A stretch of DNA of 64,000 bases from Ptychodera flava. Lineage: Eukaryota > Hemichordata > Enteropneusta > Ptychoderidae. The stretch is from NCBI RefSeq assembly GCF_041260155.1, contig NC_091932.1, forward strand, positions 10,348,804-10,412,803, in the 5' to 3' direction. This document shows, in pieces, positions 25,436 through 37,540 of this stretch. How positions within the stretch are numbered: the stretch's first letter is position 1; every line of letters starts with the position of its first letter. A program made the translations under genes and the position numbers. The notes beneath the pieces were generated by a model. The model ran no database searches, was not told where the DNA came from, and saw nothing but the letters and a program-made list of their open reading frames with translations.

Positions 25436-25478
25436 CAAGTTCCGTGAATCACATTTAAAATGTGATTCACGGAACTTG
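25436..25478. repeat. 43-bp near-perfect palindrome
   Basis: CAAGTTCCGTGAATCACATTT is followed by its exact reverse complement with one extra A at the centre. It is separated from element P1 by 13 bp. Confidence 0.9.
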
Positions 25479-25939
25479 AACTTCGAGGATGACTGAGGAC
25501 ACCGCCGTTCGTGGAAGAACACGGTAGCACTGCACCTGTACGGTACTTGCACCTCATCAAGAATATTTGCAAACAGACCACCACCCGTCTACCTAGCCCG
25601 ATTCAGGAGCACATGTACGTTTACAACCCAGGGCGACGTTGAAGCCATAGAACGTTGTAGTTCTGTACAGTGTATAGATGACCTGAACTTAGGTCCTCGT
25701 CGTTCATTCACAGACGCGACAGAGTGAAAACTCACCGGGCACATGCAACGAAATTGACGAAGTGCAAACATGCTTGGCCCAGAATTTTCGTTCTTCAACA
25801 CCAGTTTTCACATTCACTTACCGTTTGTCCTAATGCCGTCGATGTTTTTGCCACAGATATTACCTTTCGAAAGTAAAAATCGACGACATCAACATCTTAC
25901 GAACCCCACGTTCTGCAGAATGACTTTGAATGAAAACAA

Positions 25940-26104
25940 CACTAAGAGTCTAAGCCAATCATGTTTAAATGGAAAAATGGCTAAGCCAATCACGAACAGC
26001 CTCTTGCGGAGGCCCGTATCATCATCGCCGCCATTTTTAAACATACACTCCATGAAAATCCCACAGTCGATGCAGACGAGGTCCGTTTAAACACATTATC
26101 ATCG
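25940..26104 (+). promoter_or_regulatory. ARMC1 promoter and likely non-coding exon 1
   Basis: Two CCAAT boxes (25955-25959 and 25986-25990) are 31 bp apart, each in the same GCCAATCA context. A YY1-type GCCGCCATTTT follows at 26027-26037. A donor GTAAGATT at 26105 fits a 5' UTR exon ending at 26104, spliced to the acceptor at 26755. The whole block looks like a TATA-less promoter and untranslated first exon. Confidence 0.55.
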
Positions 26105-26755
26105 GTAAGATTCTGTATTTTTTTGCATCTGTCTTTCTTAGCCTGTAAATGGACACATGTATTTATTTATGTAATGTTATGATATGATCAAATTTCGTGC
26201 TGTTAAGTAATCGTTTACACGAGATGAATCTGTGCAATGCATTGAAAACTTCCTACGAATCTCCCGGACGTGATCCAGGCATCGGCACGACGGGAAATTC
26301 AGACGTAAACATATTTTTTACAAAACATATAAAAATCTCGGGGTTTTGATATGAACTTTTCGTGTTTCCGTTTTAATAAGTGAGGAAATGTAGCGATAAA
26401 TTTTAATCCGATACCGTATTTCACCACACACGCTCGCGCATGCAAGCACCTGTGACCACAGGCGCTTGGGTCGTCGATTCGCGAAGCCCCTTTATTTCTT
26501 GTTGCAATCACCATGGCCAAACTTTGCACAGCAATATACTATTAGTATACTACAGCGAGCTGAGCATCTAGCATATGAACGTTATTTTCAGCTCATAGCA
26601 CAAACCGTGGTTCCTCCACCAGTAATGAGAAGGGACTTGTACATTGTACTATTAACTATTAAGATTGCAGTGAAGTAACGCGTACTGAACAGTGTGACTT
26701 TGTTTTGAAGACAAAATCTTCAGTCCAGCAACATTTCTCTTTCTGTATCTTGCAG

Positions 26756-26784
26756 CAAACAGCCACCAACTTCAACAATATAAA
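26756..26784 (+). other. ARMC1: ARMC1 5' UTR part of first coding exon
   Basis: A TATCTTGCAG acceptor ends at 26755. The 29 bases that follow, up to the ATG at 26785, are untranslated. This implies an intron of about 650 bp (26105-26755) separating the promoter exon from the start codon. Confidence 0.6.
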
Positions 26785-29700
26785 ATGGATGCTGGAGTTA
26801 TTGTCCAACAGTTGCGAACATTAGCAGCAGATCCTCAAAATAGGGATGCTTTAGTCAAGGTACTATTTTCATTAACATTAATATATCATATATTATTACA
26901 ATGGTCTTGAAATTAGAAAATCATACTAGTAATGATAATAAAAACACATGCCTTTGAAAGTTGAGTAGATATGCCAACAGAGTACTATTAATCTTTTGGA
27001 GACAAAAATAGTACATACACCAGCCCAATTAAGCTAAAGTAAATTTGATTTTGGGTAATTCATTATACTTTCTAATTTTCTATGATGTAGACTAGTACAG
27101 TAATAGGCAACTGATAGACACATAACAATAACACAAATAATAATGGGTCTTTCTGCAGGATCAAGCTTCAATGCAAGGTTTAGTTTATTTTTTGGACAAC
27201 AAAGATAGCAGTGTTATAATGACTTCACTAGAGGTAATGTATCTTGGGTTCAATTCAGATTTCGTGTCAATTGTAACTAAATTTGCAATATTTTGTTTCT
27301 CAAGAATATTTTTTGCCCTCATGGTTATGATGGGTTGTGTGAAACTGATAGTCTCATGAACCATTTGGCTTGCATATACAGCTACAAGTATTTGTTTGGA
27401 CAATTTATTATATAAACAAATTCTATATGTGAAAGTGCCTTTAATTTTGACGATCCCTTTCCATTTTTTCCAGAAAAATCTTCCTTTTTAAAGATTTATT
27501 GGTTGCTTTAATTTTTACCCGTAATTTAGCACAGATGTACACGTGATGTTCACTTTGATGTTTGCATGAATTATCAGCATATCCACATTGCTGGGTACTC
27601 ACACTTTGCGGTTGGCTCTCATATAGAGTAAGTCCTGTTAAAAGAGGATACAGTATTGCCAATTCATCAATACACATGCCACTTCCTTTTCTGTCTTGGT
27701 ACATACATGTATATGTTTTACAATGATCATCAAAACTAAATGTAGGCTGTGAGCAACATATTATACAATTCATACTTTCATTGCAACATCATATTGTCAT
27801 ATCATACCGCACAGTGTAACTGCCAACTTGCCTCTCTCATGTGAGCTTGCCACTGAATGGCTGAACAATAACATCAAGACCCAACACCTTGATTCCAAAG
27901 TCATTGCCTTTTATCAAAAGTTTGGTAGTTTATTCCACAATATGTATGCATGCAACAGTCTTCACAAACTGTCCAGAGCATATGCACTTACAGTACCATT
28001 TATGTACTTCTCACAGGCAACAACCATTGAAATGTGGATGGCTAAAAGTCATGCTATTTACTGATTTAGAAGTATTCTACACTGAGCCACATCACATCAC
28101 TTAAATAACTGTATCTGTTTCAAATTGTCTCAGTGTGGTGGAAGATCCAGACAATCCATGCAACATGAAATATTTAAGCAATAAAGCACAACATGTGATG
28201 GTATACCACAAGATTTTGACTGGTACATGACATAGATGCACAAGCGATAGCGAGTGCACATATGAAGTGAACTGGTCAAATCGAGAGATTTATTGCTATT
28301 ATATCATAACAGTATATTGAAATTCTGGCGTGGAACGTCGAAAGCAGATTTTTGCTAAAGTTAAGAACTCACGTGTATGCTAGCAATGGTATATCGCCAA
28401 TATATCACGGTTCTTTTTGTGTCTCGACCATTAGATCGCAGTATTTGCACCGTCAATATACTGGTATTATATGGTATAATATAATCATTTAGAGGTGTTT
28501 TTCACTACAATATGTCATACAACTTTGAAATTGTCTTTTAATAGGCACTACAAGATCTTTCAGAAAATCCATCCAACAGACCAGTAATGAGAGACTTGCC
28601 ATATGTGGTAGATGCTCTACAAGATACATTGAAAAGGTCAGAATATGATACTTTCTGTATGATAAAATACAAAACATGCCCCTTTTGCTTGAATTGTGAG
28701 CTGTACTATGTCCATCACCAACGGCAAGGAGGAAAGTTGCATATTGCAATGTCACATGGAACACAGAAAGGCACAATGAAGTTACGTCAATACTAACATT
28801 GCAGGGAAATTCCGGCATAAAAATGTTGGAAAAGGACATGAAACTGCATGTGTGGCAATATAGTAATATGATTTCTAGGAAACAGTTTGCTAATCAATCA
28901 TTTTAATACTTCAATAACTTCATTCAATTTTGTGATATATGTAGACAACATGATAAACGAATACAGCACTTGGCCAGGAAGATTTTAAGTCGGATTTCAC
29001 CAGCTAACCACAGTCCCCTGAAAAACCATGTTAATAACTGTAATCAAACAACGCAAGGTAAAACCAACAAATACAAGAAGACACACTTCCTCGGAAATGC
29101 AAACAAAAGAGCAAAAACAGTGACATTACAAGTCAAGGGACTTAATGATCTGGTGAGTAGTGTCTTATGTTCTCATACCTTACATATTCCATCCAGTATC
29201 TAATACTGATATGAGGGGATAAGTTCAAAGATCCCAAGCCAGGTGTAAACACAAGTTTTAGTAAGAAAATACCATAAACTCAAGTTTCTATTTCTAACGT
29301 AAATGTACATCATGTGTTTTATAAAAGTATTCTAGCTTGTCATACAACAATGCCAGTGTGATCCAAAACAAACTGTGGGCAGCCCTTTGTGCTTCATTTG
29401 TCATCAGGCTGTATACCAATCTTGGTAGTATTATTTTGACTGAGTATGTTTGTATGTGTGGGATTCTAAGAATTTCTATCTAAACTGAATATCCAAGACA
29501 TAATATCAGCACAACCACATACTCAGAATGTTGCATTGCTATTAAAGGTAAGTCATAAGGTCTAACAACAGGAGTAACTGTAGACACTCTATGCAAGAGT
29601 GCGTACAGTATTAGTTCAGTATGTGAGTACATGTGTGGCACCGTGCCATTCCATTTATCGTATTTATTACATTAGATTCAATGCATTGACTTGCCATTAT

Positions 29701-31243
29701 ACTGTCTTTTCTCATTTCAGCAATGTCGTAAGATTTGTGAAGAGCTGTTGTTGCCAGTGAAAGGTGTCATCAGTTTCACATTTGACATGTCTAATCGTCG
29801 ATGTATTCTCAGAGTCAAAACAGAACTCAAACCAGAGGTAAGACCCAATCATCGTCTCTGTAAACCAATTACAAGAATCATGAATATGAGAGGGTGTTGT
29901 TTTGAATTCATGAATATTGTTGAATGCCCTGTTTATGTCATCATCTTTGCCTTTTCTTGACACATATCTTTTTAAGAACAGAATTTTGTGTTCTACTCTG
30001 CTTCCTAGGCAAGTCAGGGCATAATCCTTTTACTGCCTTGAGATAGCCCGATTAAAGGTATACTGTCACCTGTTCCAATTTTGCCACAGTTACCATGGAA
30101 AGAGAAAATCTAACCAATCACACATTTTAAGCAGGTGGCTGCTTTTTAAAAACGGCGCCCCCACATGGGCATTTTGAATACCAAGGAATGCCCCTTTGAC
30201 CATATATGGGCATATTTAGATTACAGGTGACGGTAAACCTTTAATATCTCAACGGTGTTCTATATGCTTGACCATCTTCTAAGTGTTCTTTCACATACAT
30301 GACAAATGGCATAAACACAACACCATGTCATTTATCCAATTTAAATCTCTCTGGCCATAATACATTATTTTTAATCTGTGCAGCCATGCGATGAGCCATC
30401 TAGTAGTCGTTTAGGACATGTTAATTTTTCCCTATTATTCTTTGTTGTGTATATCTCATAATGCAATGTTATCTTTGTGTGTGAGTACAGGTGCTTGTGA
30501 CGGCCATTGCTAAATCCAAGATAATGTCAGCAGAGCAAGTTATCAAAGATGAATATGGACAAGAGGTAAGATGAGCCTTTTTTTTAACAGTTGTCAAAGA
30601 GACAACTGTTAAAAAAGGGACTGGTATTGGTTTCAGGTGTATTCTGTTATCTTCTAAAGTATTAGGGAATCATCTACGTCAAGATTTTCAATACAGCCTG
30701 TATATTTATATTGTTTATCATTATAATATGTTTAGAGGCTAATTAATCACTGATAATCTGAAAAATTTATATAAATTGTCAATATTGAAATATATTATAG
30801 CATTACCTCTATAGATTATCTTCTTGTTGGTCTTTATAGTCTACAAGCTTTTCTGGTTATTCAATTTCACAAACTCATAATCTTGGGATTCATGCATGTT
30901 TGAAATGATCATTTTCTTTAGAGTTTAGATATTGACTGTAGTCGAATCCTAGCTCATCATTATGTGAGGACTGATTTGCATAATCACATGATGTGGTCAC
31001 ATGATTTATCTCATGTACTAAAAGTGTATTTCACAATTTCTCTGCACACAGGTATTGCTGTCGTTTGGTGCCAATCCAGCCACTGTGGACAAGGAGAATG
31101 ACTCTCTGCCACAGTATCTACCTGAAGATGACAGTCCCATCAAAGGTGCTGACAAGGCTGTCGTCAGAACTGATAATAAGAAAACTGAAAGTAGCTGGGT
31201 TGCCAGCGCTGCCAAGTTCCTATCACAGTCATTTTACTGGTGA
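26785..31243 (+). CDS. ARMC1: Armadillo repeat-containing protein 1
   Basis: Seven coding exons: 26785-26859, 27159-27233, 28545-28636, 28945-29152, 29721-29837, 30491-30565, 31052-31243, giving 277 aa (human about 282). The start MDAGVIVQQLRTLAADPQNR parallels the human NQLRDLAADPLNR, followed by one armadillo-like helical region (about residues 5-110). FLGNANKRAKTVTLQVKGL and GVISFTFDMSNRRCILRVK (about 130-190) match the conserved second half, which I recall as an HMA-like ferredoxin fold. The acidic LPQYLPEDDSP and the C-terminal SWVASAAKFLSQSFYW are diagnostic; human ends in FLSRSFYW. ARMC1 in mammals is cytosolic and mitochondrial and affects mitochondrial distribution. A 5' UTR exon begins at 26756, after an acceptor at 26751-26755, and pairs with a likely non-coding exon ending at 26104. 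The gene is head to head with MTFR1 and tail to tail with ARFGAP1. Confidence 0.95.
28300..28490. mobile_element. Possible MITE in ARMC1 intron 2
   Basis: Inverted blocks CAGTATATTGA (about 28311) and TCAATATACTGG (about 28456) bound sequence unlike the surrounding intron. Flanks are TA-rich (ATTATA), so the target duplication is ambiguous. Confidence 0.4.
30056..30240 (+). mobile_element. TTAA-flanked MITE, copy 2 (complete)
   Basis: 185 bp between TTAA at 30052-30055 and 30241-30244. The terminal repeats are AGGTATACTGTCACCTGT and the inverse of AGGTTTACCGTCACCTGT. It lies in ARMC1 intron 5 and pairs with the copy at 2277. Confidence 0.85.
30576..30618. repeat. Short perfect hairpin in ARMC1 intron 6
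   Basis: Left arm TTTTTTAACAGTTGTC, loop AAAGA, right arm GACAACTGTTAAAAAA, starting only about 10 bp after the exon 6 donor. Confidence 0.85.
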
Positions 31244-32700
31244 TGTCATTCATGTATGGTCAGCTGCTGTTGTAATATAAATTTGCCAATTTCCTTGCAG
31301 ACACTGCCAGTAGTATAAAAATACAGCATCTTTTATAAATATGTCCTGTAATACAGCATTTGTTGAGTTACCAGGTAGTTAGTTTGAATTCAAAACCGCC
31401 CACCATAGGGAAAAGAAAAATATTCTCTTCTTCATTGTTCATGGCTACACACTAGGTACATATAGAATCTGGTATGCTCATGTGCAAGAAGGAAAGCTGC
31501 ACAATTGGTTAACGGGATATAGTCATCGGAACTGCGCTAAAAGGTCGTTTGGGACCATACGACCCATGGCAACAATGTATCCAAGGCACAGTGGTGATTG
31601 ATGACAGTTCAAACATGTCTGTCATAATCTATCATCGTATAATTTAAATGTTGCAGCTATGACGATGAGATGCATCTTGATATCGTGCACATTGTTTGTA
31701 AACAAGAAACTTGCACAGGCGCACTGCGCCGCAGTTCCGATGACTATCCCTTTAAGATATAAGATTTAGAAGTTACTAGATATTTCAAAAAGTCGTGACA
31801 GCTACTTGAACTGATTGTGAGAATATTTGCCTTGTACAGTACAGTATCGTTAAAACTATCTCAGCCATTTAATGTGCAAAGTCAGTCTTTCATGGAACAC
31901 AGTTCAATTTTGCTATGATCGATTGAGCAAAATGTCCTCTACTGCTGAACATGACAAATCCAATGGAATTAAAACCATGATTCAGTGTGGATACTGTCAC
32001 CTGTACATAATCTTGTTGCTCATACAGGAATGAAACTACAGCTTTCATGATAAGATGAGATCAGCTGACTGCCTGTCTCAGGGTACACTACTGCCTCCAC
32101 TGTCCCACTCCAACATTCCACAAAACATACATCCTTTCAGGAAAGCAACAACATTAACATTCCGTATTTCTTGTAAATATATTTTGAAGTCATTGTTGCG
32201 AATAAAGAGAGCCTTCATGTGTTGATTTTCACTGTAAAGTTCAATTCCTGTTCAATGATATGGTCATTTGTTAATGGATAGTTGTGTCTATGCTGCATGG
32301 TATATGAGTAAGTTTGTTTGGATGTGTTTATTCAGCACACAGCAAAAAGGTTGAAATGAAATGAGGCAGTATCTGAAAGGAACTATAATAAGTATTTTTA
32401 AGATAATTTTTTGTAAATATTTTATTCACAGATTGATTTTTATATGATTAGCTTCTATGTTTTCGGAAATTAAACTTGTGTGAATGATCTTATGGTACTT
32501 TTTTGCCTTCTTTGCAAGACTGCACAACACTTGACCCACGCTAAGTTGAAGTACAATGCAACACTATTCTATCATAGTCTAGGTTTATTCATCACTATTC
32601 AAGCAACTGGGGTACTGATTACCACCGTAAGGAAAATACAGTAAATTGTCCTTCAGATATGCCATTTTTCTCAATGTGTTACCGACTTTTTAGCTTTTAA
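31244..32700 (+). other. ARMC1 3' UTR and downstream sequence
   Basis: It holds a TTAA-type MITE (31513-31751). Downstream AT-rich sequence contains AATAAA at about 32202 that could end the transcript. No further gene is recognised. Confidence 0.5.
31513..31751. mobile_element. 239-bp TTAA-flanked MITE, second family
   Basis: Ends CGGGATATAGTCATCGGAAC and GTTCCGATGACTATCCC are inverted, between TTAA at 31509-31512 and 31752-31755. It is likely within or just past the ARMC1 3' UTR. Confidence 0.82.
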
Positions 32701-33780
32701 AAAGATAAGATAAGATAAAACTTTATTAAATCCCTAAAAGGGCAATTTGAATGCCTGCTTGACGAACGATACAAAAATAAATTCAAAGTCAAAAAGCACA
32801 AAAAACAAGACCATGAAAGCGAAAACAGAGACAAAATGAACATGGCCGTTAATTTCCACGATTAAAATTTGCGTTAAAAAGACTGATAGCTTGTGGAATA
32901 AAAGAGTTTGCGTAACGCTGGGTACGGGCTACCGGTGGCCTAAGTCTGCCACTTCTAACAATGCGTTTATCGACCAAGTCGTGATGTAGAGGATGAGTCT
33001 CATCGGTCAGAGTTAGTGTTAATTTCTTATCAAGTCGGTCATGGTAGATTAGGTCAACTTGTCGCTGTGAATTTCCGATGATTGTTTCCACCTTCTTTAT
33101 GATTTTGTCAAGCCTAGCTTTCTCTTGCTTTGAGATGTTACGACCCCAACAGACAATACAATAAGTTAAAACACTGCTGATAACTGCATTGTAAAATGCA
33201 GACAGGATCTCTTTCCTTACATTAAAAGACCTTAATTTTTGAAGACAATACATACTGGAATTAAGCTTTTTCAACATTGCTTCAACATGAAAATGCCAGC
33301 ATAATATACTATCAATAGTGATACCCAAGTACTCATAAGTCACAACTCTGCAAACATTTTCACCTTTTATAACAACTGGGTCAGGCTCAATTGGCTGCCT
33401 ACGAAAATCAATTAACATTTCCTTCGTCTTATCAACATTCAAAACCAAGTAATTTCTATCACAATAGTTGACAAAGCGTTCAATTTCAAGTAAGTAACTT
33501 GAGTAGTCATCATTGCTAATCAAACCCACCATGGCAGAGTCATCTGCAAACTTAACTAAAGGACACGTCATTTCTGTTGCTCGGCAATCAGCAGTATACA
33601 AGGTAAAAAGAAAGGGAGCAAGCACAGTACCCTGTGGTGCCCCTGTACTTGAATATGTAATTCCTGATGACACAGAACCCAATCTTACATACTGTGCCCG
33701 ATTGGTAAGGTAATTTGTTACCCATGATATCATTGCACTTGGAATTTCCATTGAAAATTGTGAGAAAATTTTCCATTAAT
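32700..33780 (-). mobile_element. 5'-truncated LINE with intact C-terminal RT frame
   Basis: The minus-strand frame 33751-32849 (300 aa) contains SSTGAPQGTVLAPFLFTLYT, LVKFADDSAMVGLI, NVDKTKEMLIDFRRQP and YEYLGITIDS, a non-LTR reverse transcriptase of the jockey/L2 superclade; the exact clade is unresolved. The frame is uninterrupted, so the copy is fairly young. The 3' end (32700-32720 on +) has a tandem TTATC tail. It is a different lineage from the LINE at 24 kb. Confidence 0.9.
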
Positions 33781-36700
33781 AAACCTAAGTTGTAAAAATC
33801 ACTGACTTTCAAAATGAGCTGTTTCACAAAGAAAATTGACGCGGCATAGAAACAGGTTTCTGTGATTGCATATGAGGCCAGATGTCTTTGTTTTGTACTT
33901 GTTGACCAAACTCAACAGAGGACACTCAATGCATGCAAAATCCACATATTTCGGCGAACCTGTTCTTTTTCCTTTGGAAGTTGGGATGTACTGCAAAATT
34001 TACCAGCTTTTTTCATTAACAATCACACTGCGTCTGCTAAACTTGGGTAATTAAAAATGCTACAAATGCACAGCTGTATAAAAAAGAAATCCTGGAACAC
34101 GAAGAAAAGAGCTGCTTGGTCAAATCTTACTGGGAGATCAAAAAAAAGAAGAGATCTTGGCTGCATTCAATAGAGGGCGCCAGACAGACTGGACAACAAT
34201 AGGTGATACTCCTGATGGTGGCATGCATTATTGTGTATAGCTAGCTCAGGGAGCTAGCTGGCTGGGAAAGTAGTCCATACTGCAAAAATATAGTTTAAAT
34301 GGATTTTCTCATGCTTGTGTTTTTCTCAAAGTCCATAAGAAGCACCATATCTTTCTGTTATCAAGTCGCACACAGCCATGTGATTTTCACCATTTTCTCA
34401 CAATTAAATTTGATAATACATCCCAGAGATACAATAGCATATGCCAAAGCTGGATTCTCAATAACTTAAAAATTCACAAACTCTGTGTATAAAGAGATAT
34501 CCTTCAGAGTTAAGAGTTGCTGAATGTATAATTCTTTAAACTTTTTCTGGAGTTCTGCCAGCTGGTGTAACTTTTGCAATAAGTGGTTGAGCAGGTCATG
34601 CATTAGTGTTCGGTGCATGTATCAAAGTTTCATTCCACGAGAAGAATTTCTTTATTCCTTATTTTTGTTTATTTACATCTGTCAATGATCAAGAGCACTT
34701 ACAGAGTATAAACAGACAAAGTTGTAAATACATGTATTGTACATTTGCACATGGTTTAAAAGACAAAGATTTGGGGAAAGAGACCTAGTTTCTCCCATGA
34801 ATGAGCAAAGGCCTTTCTATTTGCTATGTGGGAACCGGGTGTGGGAACTATCATGTGTTTTTGATGCCTTGGTTTTTACATGAAAGCGGAGAACTATACA
34901 CTGTGGGATTTGAAAACCATTATTGATTACAAGTTCTGATGATGACTGAGGCAACACATTCACAATCACTAGAAATATCTTTTGGTCTATTTGGTGGCAA
35001 TCAGGGCTGCCCTTAAAAACTACACAACTTTGCTATCTAGGAGCACACTGTTTTAATGAAGAATATTAGAACTTTATTCACATTTTGATCTGCTCTGGTG
35101 TGCCATCTAACTCTTCATTTTTCTGAACTCATGAATTAAGTGAGATGAGAAATTTCTGGAAATTTTCAGCCCCATGCCAATACATGTGTTATGAAACATT
35201 TTCTTAATTCAAAGAGAGAGAAGTCTGAAGTCAGCGGTAGGCTAAATTGAGTCAAAGGGCACACTGGTCTGCCACATAGTTGGGATCACCACACAGTGTG
35301 TATGGCATTGGCAGTACCTCTCATTTTGATGTAAACATGATCCAATTCAATAATCTATAGGTTAGATCTATCCTAAATCTTGCAATAAACAGCAAAATAG
35401 AACATAACTGGACAAATTGGTTCTAAATCAGAAAGAGTGGGGTCTGAATCTTTGAAAGTCACACACTGCTTTGAATATGAAGTGCTTGATTTTAACTATA
35501 TGATGGCATATTTTTTGAATGCAATACTAAAAGATTACATATTCTGTTTTTTTTGAAATTAAATGTAAAGAAATAACAGAAACTGAAATCCTGAGAAAAT
35601 CATATCACCAAGTAGTATGCATATTCTACAAAAAGAGAATGAATTTTTACTTTCAATGGTATTTCAGATAGTTAAATCAAACACTTTTAACATTCTGTGT
35701 TTGTGTTTTATATCTTCAACCATGAAATTGCATTCAAGATTTGTGGTGCTCCATAGCTAGGCCACAGGAGAGCATTAAAGGAGTGTTTGCCATGCCAACA
35801 TATCTTTGAGAAGTCCAACACTTTAAAATGAAACTGAAAAGTATCTTATTTAGCCAGAGTCACATTGATAAAACTTACAGGAATGCAAATAAACGGAAAT
35901 TCATAAATTGTCCATGCATTTTTCAGTTGGTCTCAAAATATCCATTTTTCTTTCTTCTTATTTTTAACAATTAAATCTAATTAAAATACCACATGGTTGT
36001 ACATTTCACATCACAGAAGACAGACAATTTATGATATATCATATTTCTTGGACTTCATTAATTCTTTCTTGCAAGTATTGCTACAAAACAGTACCTCTGC
36101 TTCATAATTTGGAAAAAGATCTCATCATTGACAGTATTTCAAATTAAAAGAAGCCACATTTTTTTTTCAAAGTCATTCTAATTAATTAAATCTCACCCTC
36201 ATGTGAATTTCTGAAAGAGTACAGCAATATATATTTCTCTCGCAGTTGAAAATACCAGATTTAAAATGTTACAGTTAAAGTACATCCTAAAATAAAAAAC
36301 TTATCGCTGTTCAGGAAAAAGGTTCTTTTTTGCTCATTAGGACCCTTCAAAAAAATATCATGCTACAAGAAAGAAAATCTTCAAAACAGAAAAATTCTGT
36401 CTTTTAGAATTTTTTTATCAAAGGAGAAGTGTACCTGGTGTTCAGTGGTGAAATGATAATCACTAAAGTATGCAGAATATGAAAACCAATAAAGAGGTCC
36501 AAATGGGTAGCTGTTCCGGTCGATTAGTTTACAGCATTGAAAAAACGAAAACCATTAAAAGGATTATTATTTATACACTTGACATTGCACCACTGTGTTC
36601 AAGTGCACATGGCAGTTTTATACACATTAATTAGTAATTAACTTGTTCAACAGTTGATAAATTATTTGGTCAAAGCTTTGCATTTTTGTGTGAATTCCAC

Positions 36701-37540
36701 CTGCCCTATTCTTTATTACATTTCCTGTCTCTACTGTGCAAGTTTTTAATATCAGGCTATACGAAGTTATCCTACAATTGATTAGTGGCACATCCAACAG
36801 CTGCCCCTACTATATTTTGTTTCTTTGTTTTTTAGAACTTAAAAGTGAATCGGTCGTTTTTTTCCTCAGAAATTACTTATACCTTTGAACCAACTTCGTT
36901 CAAACACTGCATTCACACTAATCTATGCCACAAATTTGCAGTCTCCTAAAAAGAGTTTTTTACCAGATCATGCATCGCATTTCAAAGAGCATACACAAGT
37001 CTGTCAGCATGGCTTCTGGTTATGAAAGGATTTCAAATGGTTGTAGAGTTCTCCTATTATAATGAAACTATGCATAAATACCAAACTTGTCCAATATCTT
37101 TTATGTAAGTAGCTTTTTTCACTTTGAGGTACAAGTGGTCAAGTATGGACCAACCACCTTTTTTTTTAATGGCTGTCATAGTTCAATCTTTGAAATCAGC
37201 ACTTTCAATGTCAACAAAAATACCTGGCTTACTTCACTACTGTTTCAAACTATAGTTTTACAAGAATTATCACATTCCCTACTAAAAGTAAAAGCAAAGT
37301 AAGTTATCAATGTAGCAATATTTGTTACTCCACTCAATGCACCCTATTTATTGATTCGGAAGTAAACTATGTGGATGTCGAAATGCACACTAGACTGCTG
37401 AAATGCAAGTCACCATGGTTACCATTCACCTGCGTGGCAACATGTATAGTTCTACGGCAAGGAATTCCAAGGTTCCCTTGCTACCTATGCAAAGTCTTGT
37501 GGAATCAGGTCAAAGTTTAAAGGTCATTCATTGTCAACAT
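33781..37540. other. Intergenic/3' UTR region before ARFGAP1
   Basis: About 3.8 kb of AT-rich sequence with no supported exon or complete element. Minus-strand AATAAA signals (for example near 37345) could end ARFGAP1. Confidence 0.5.
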
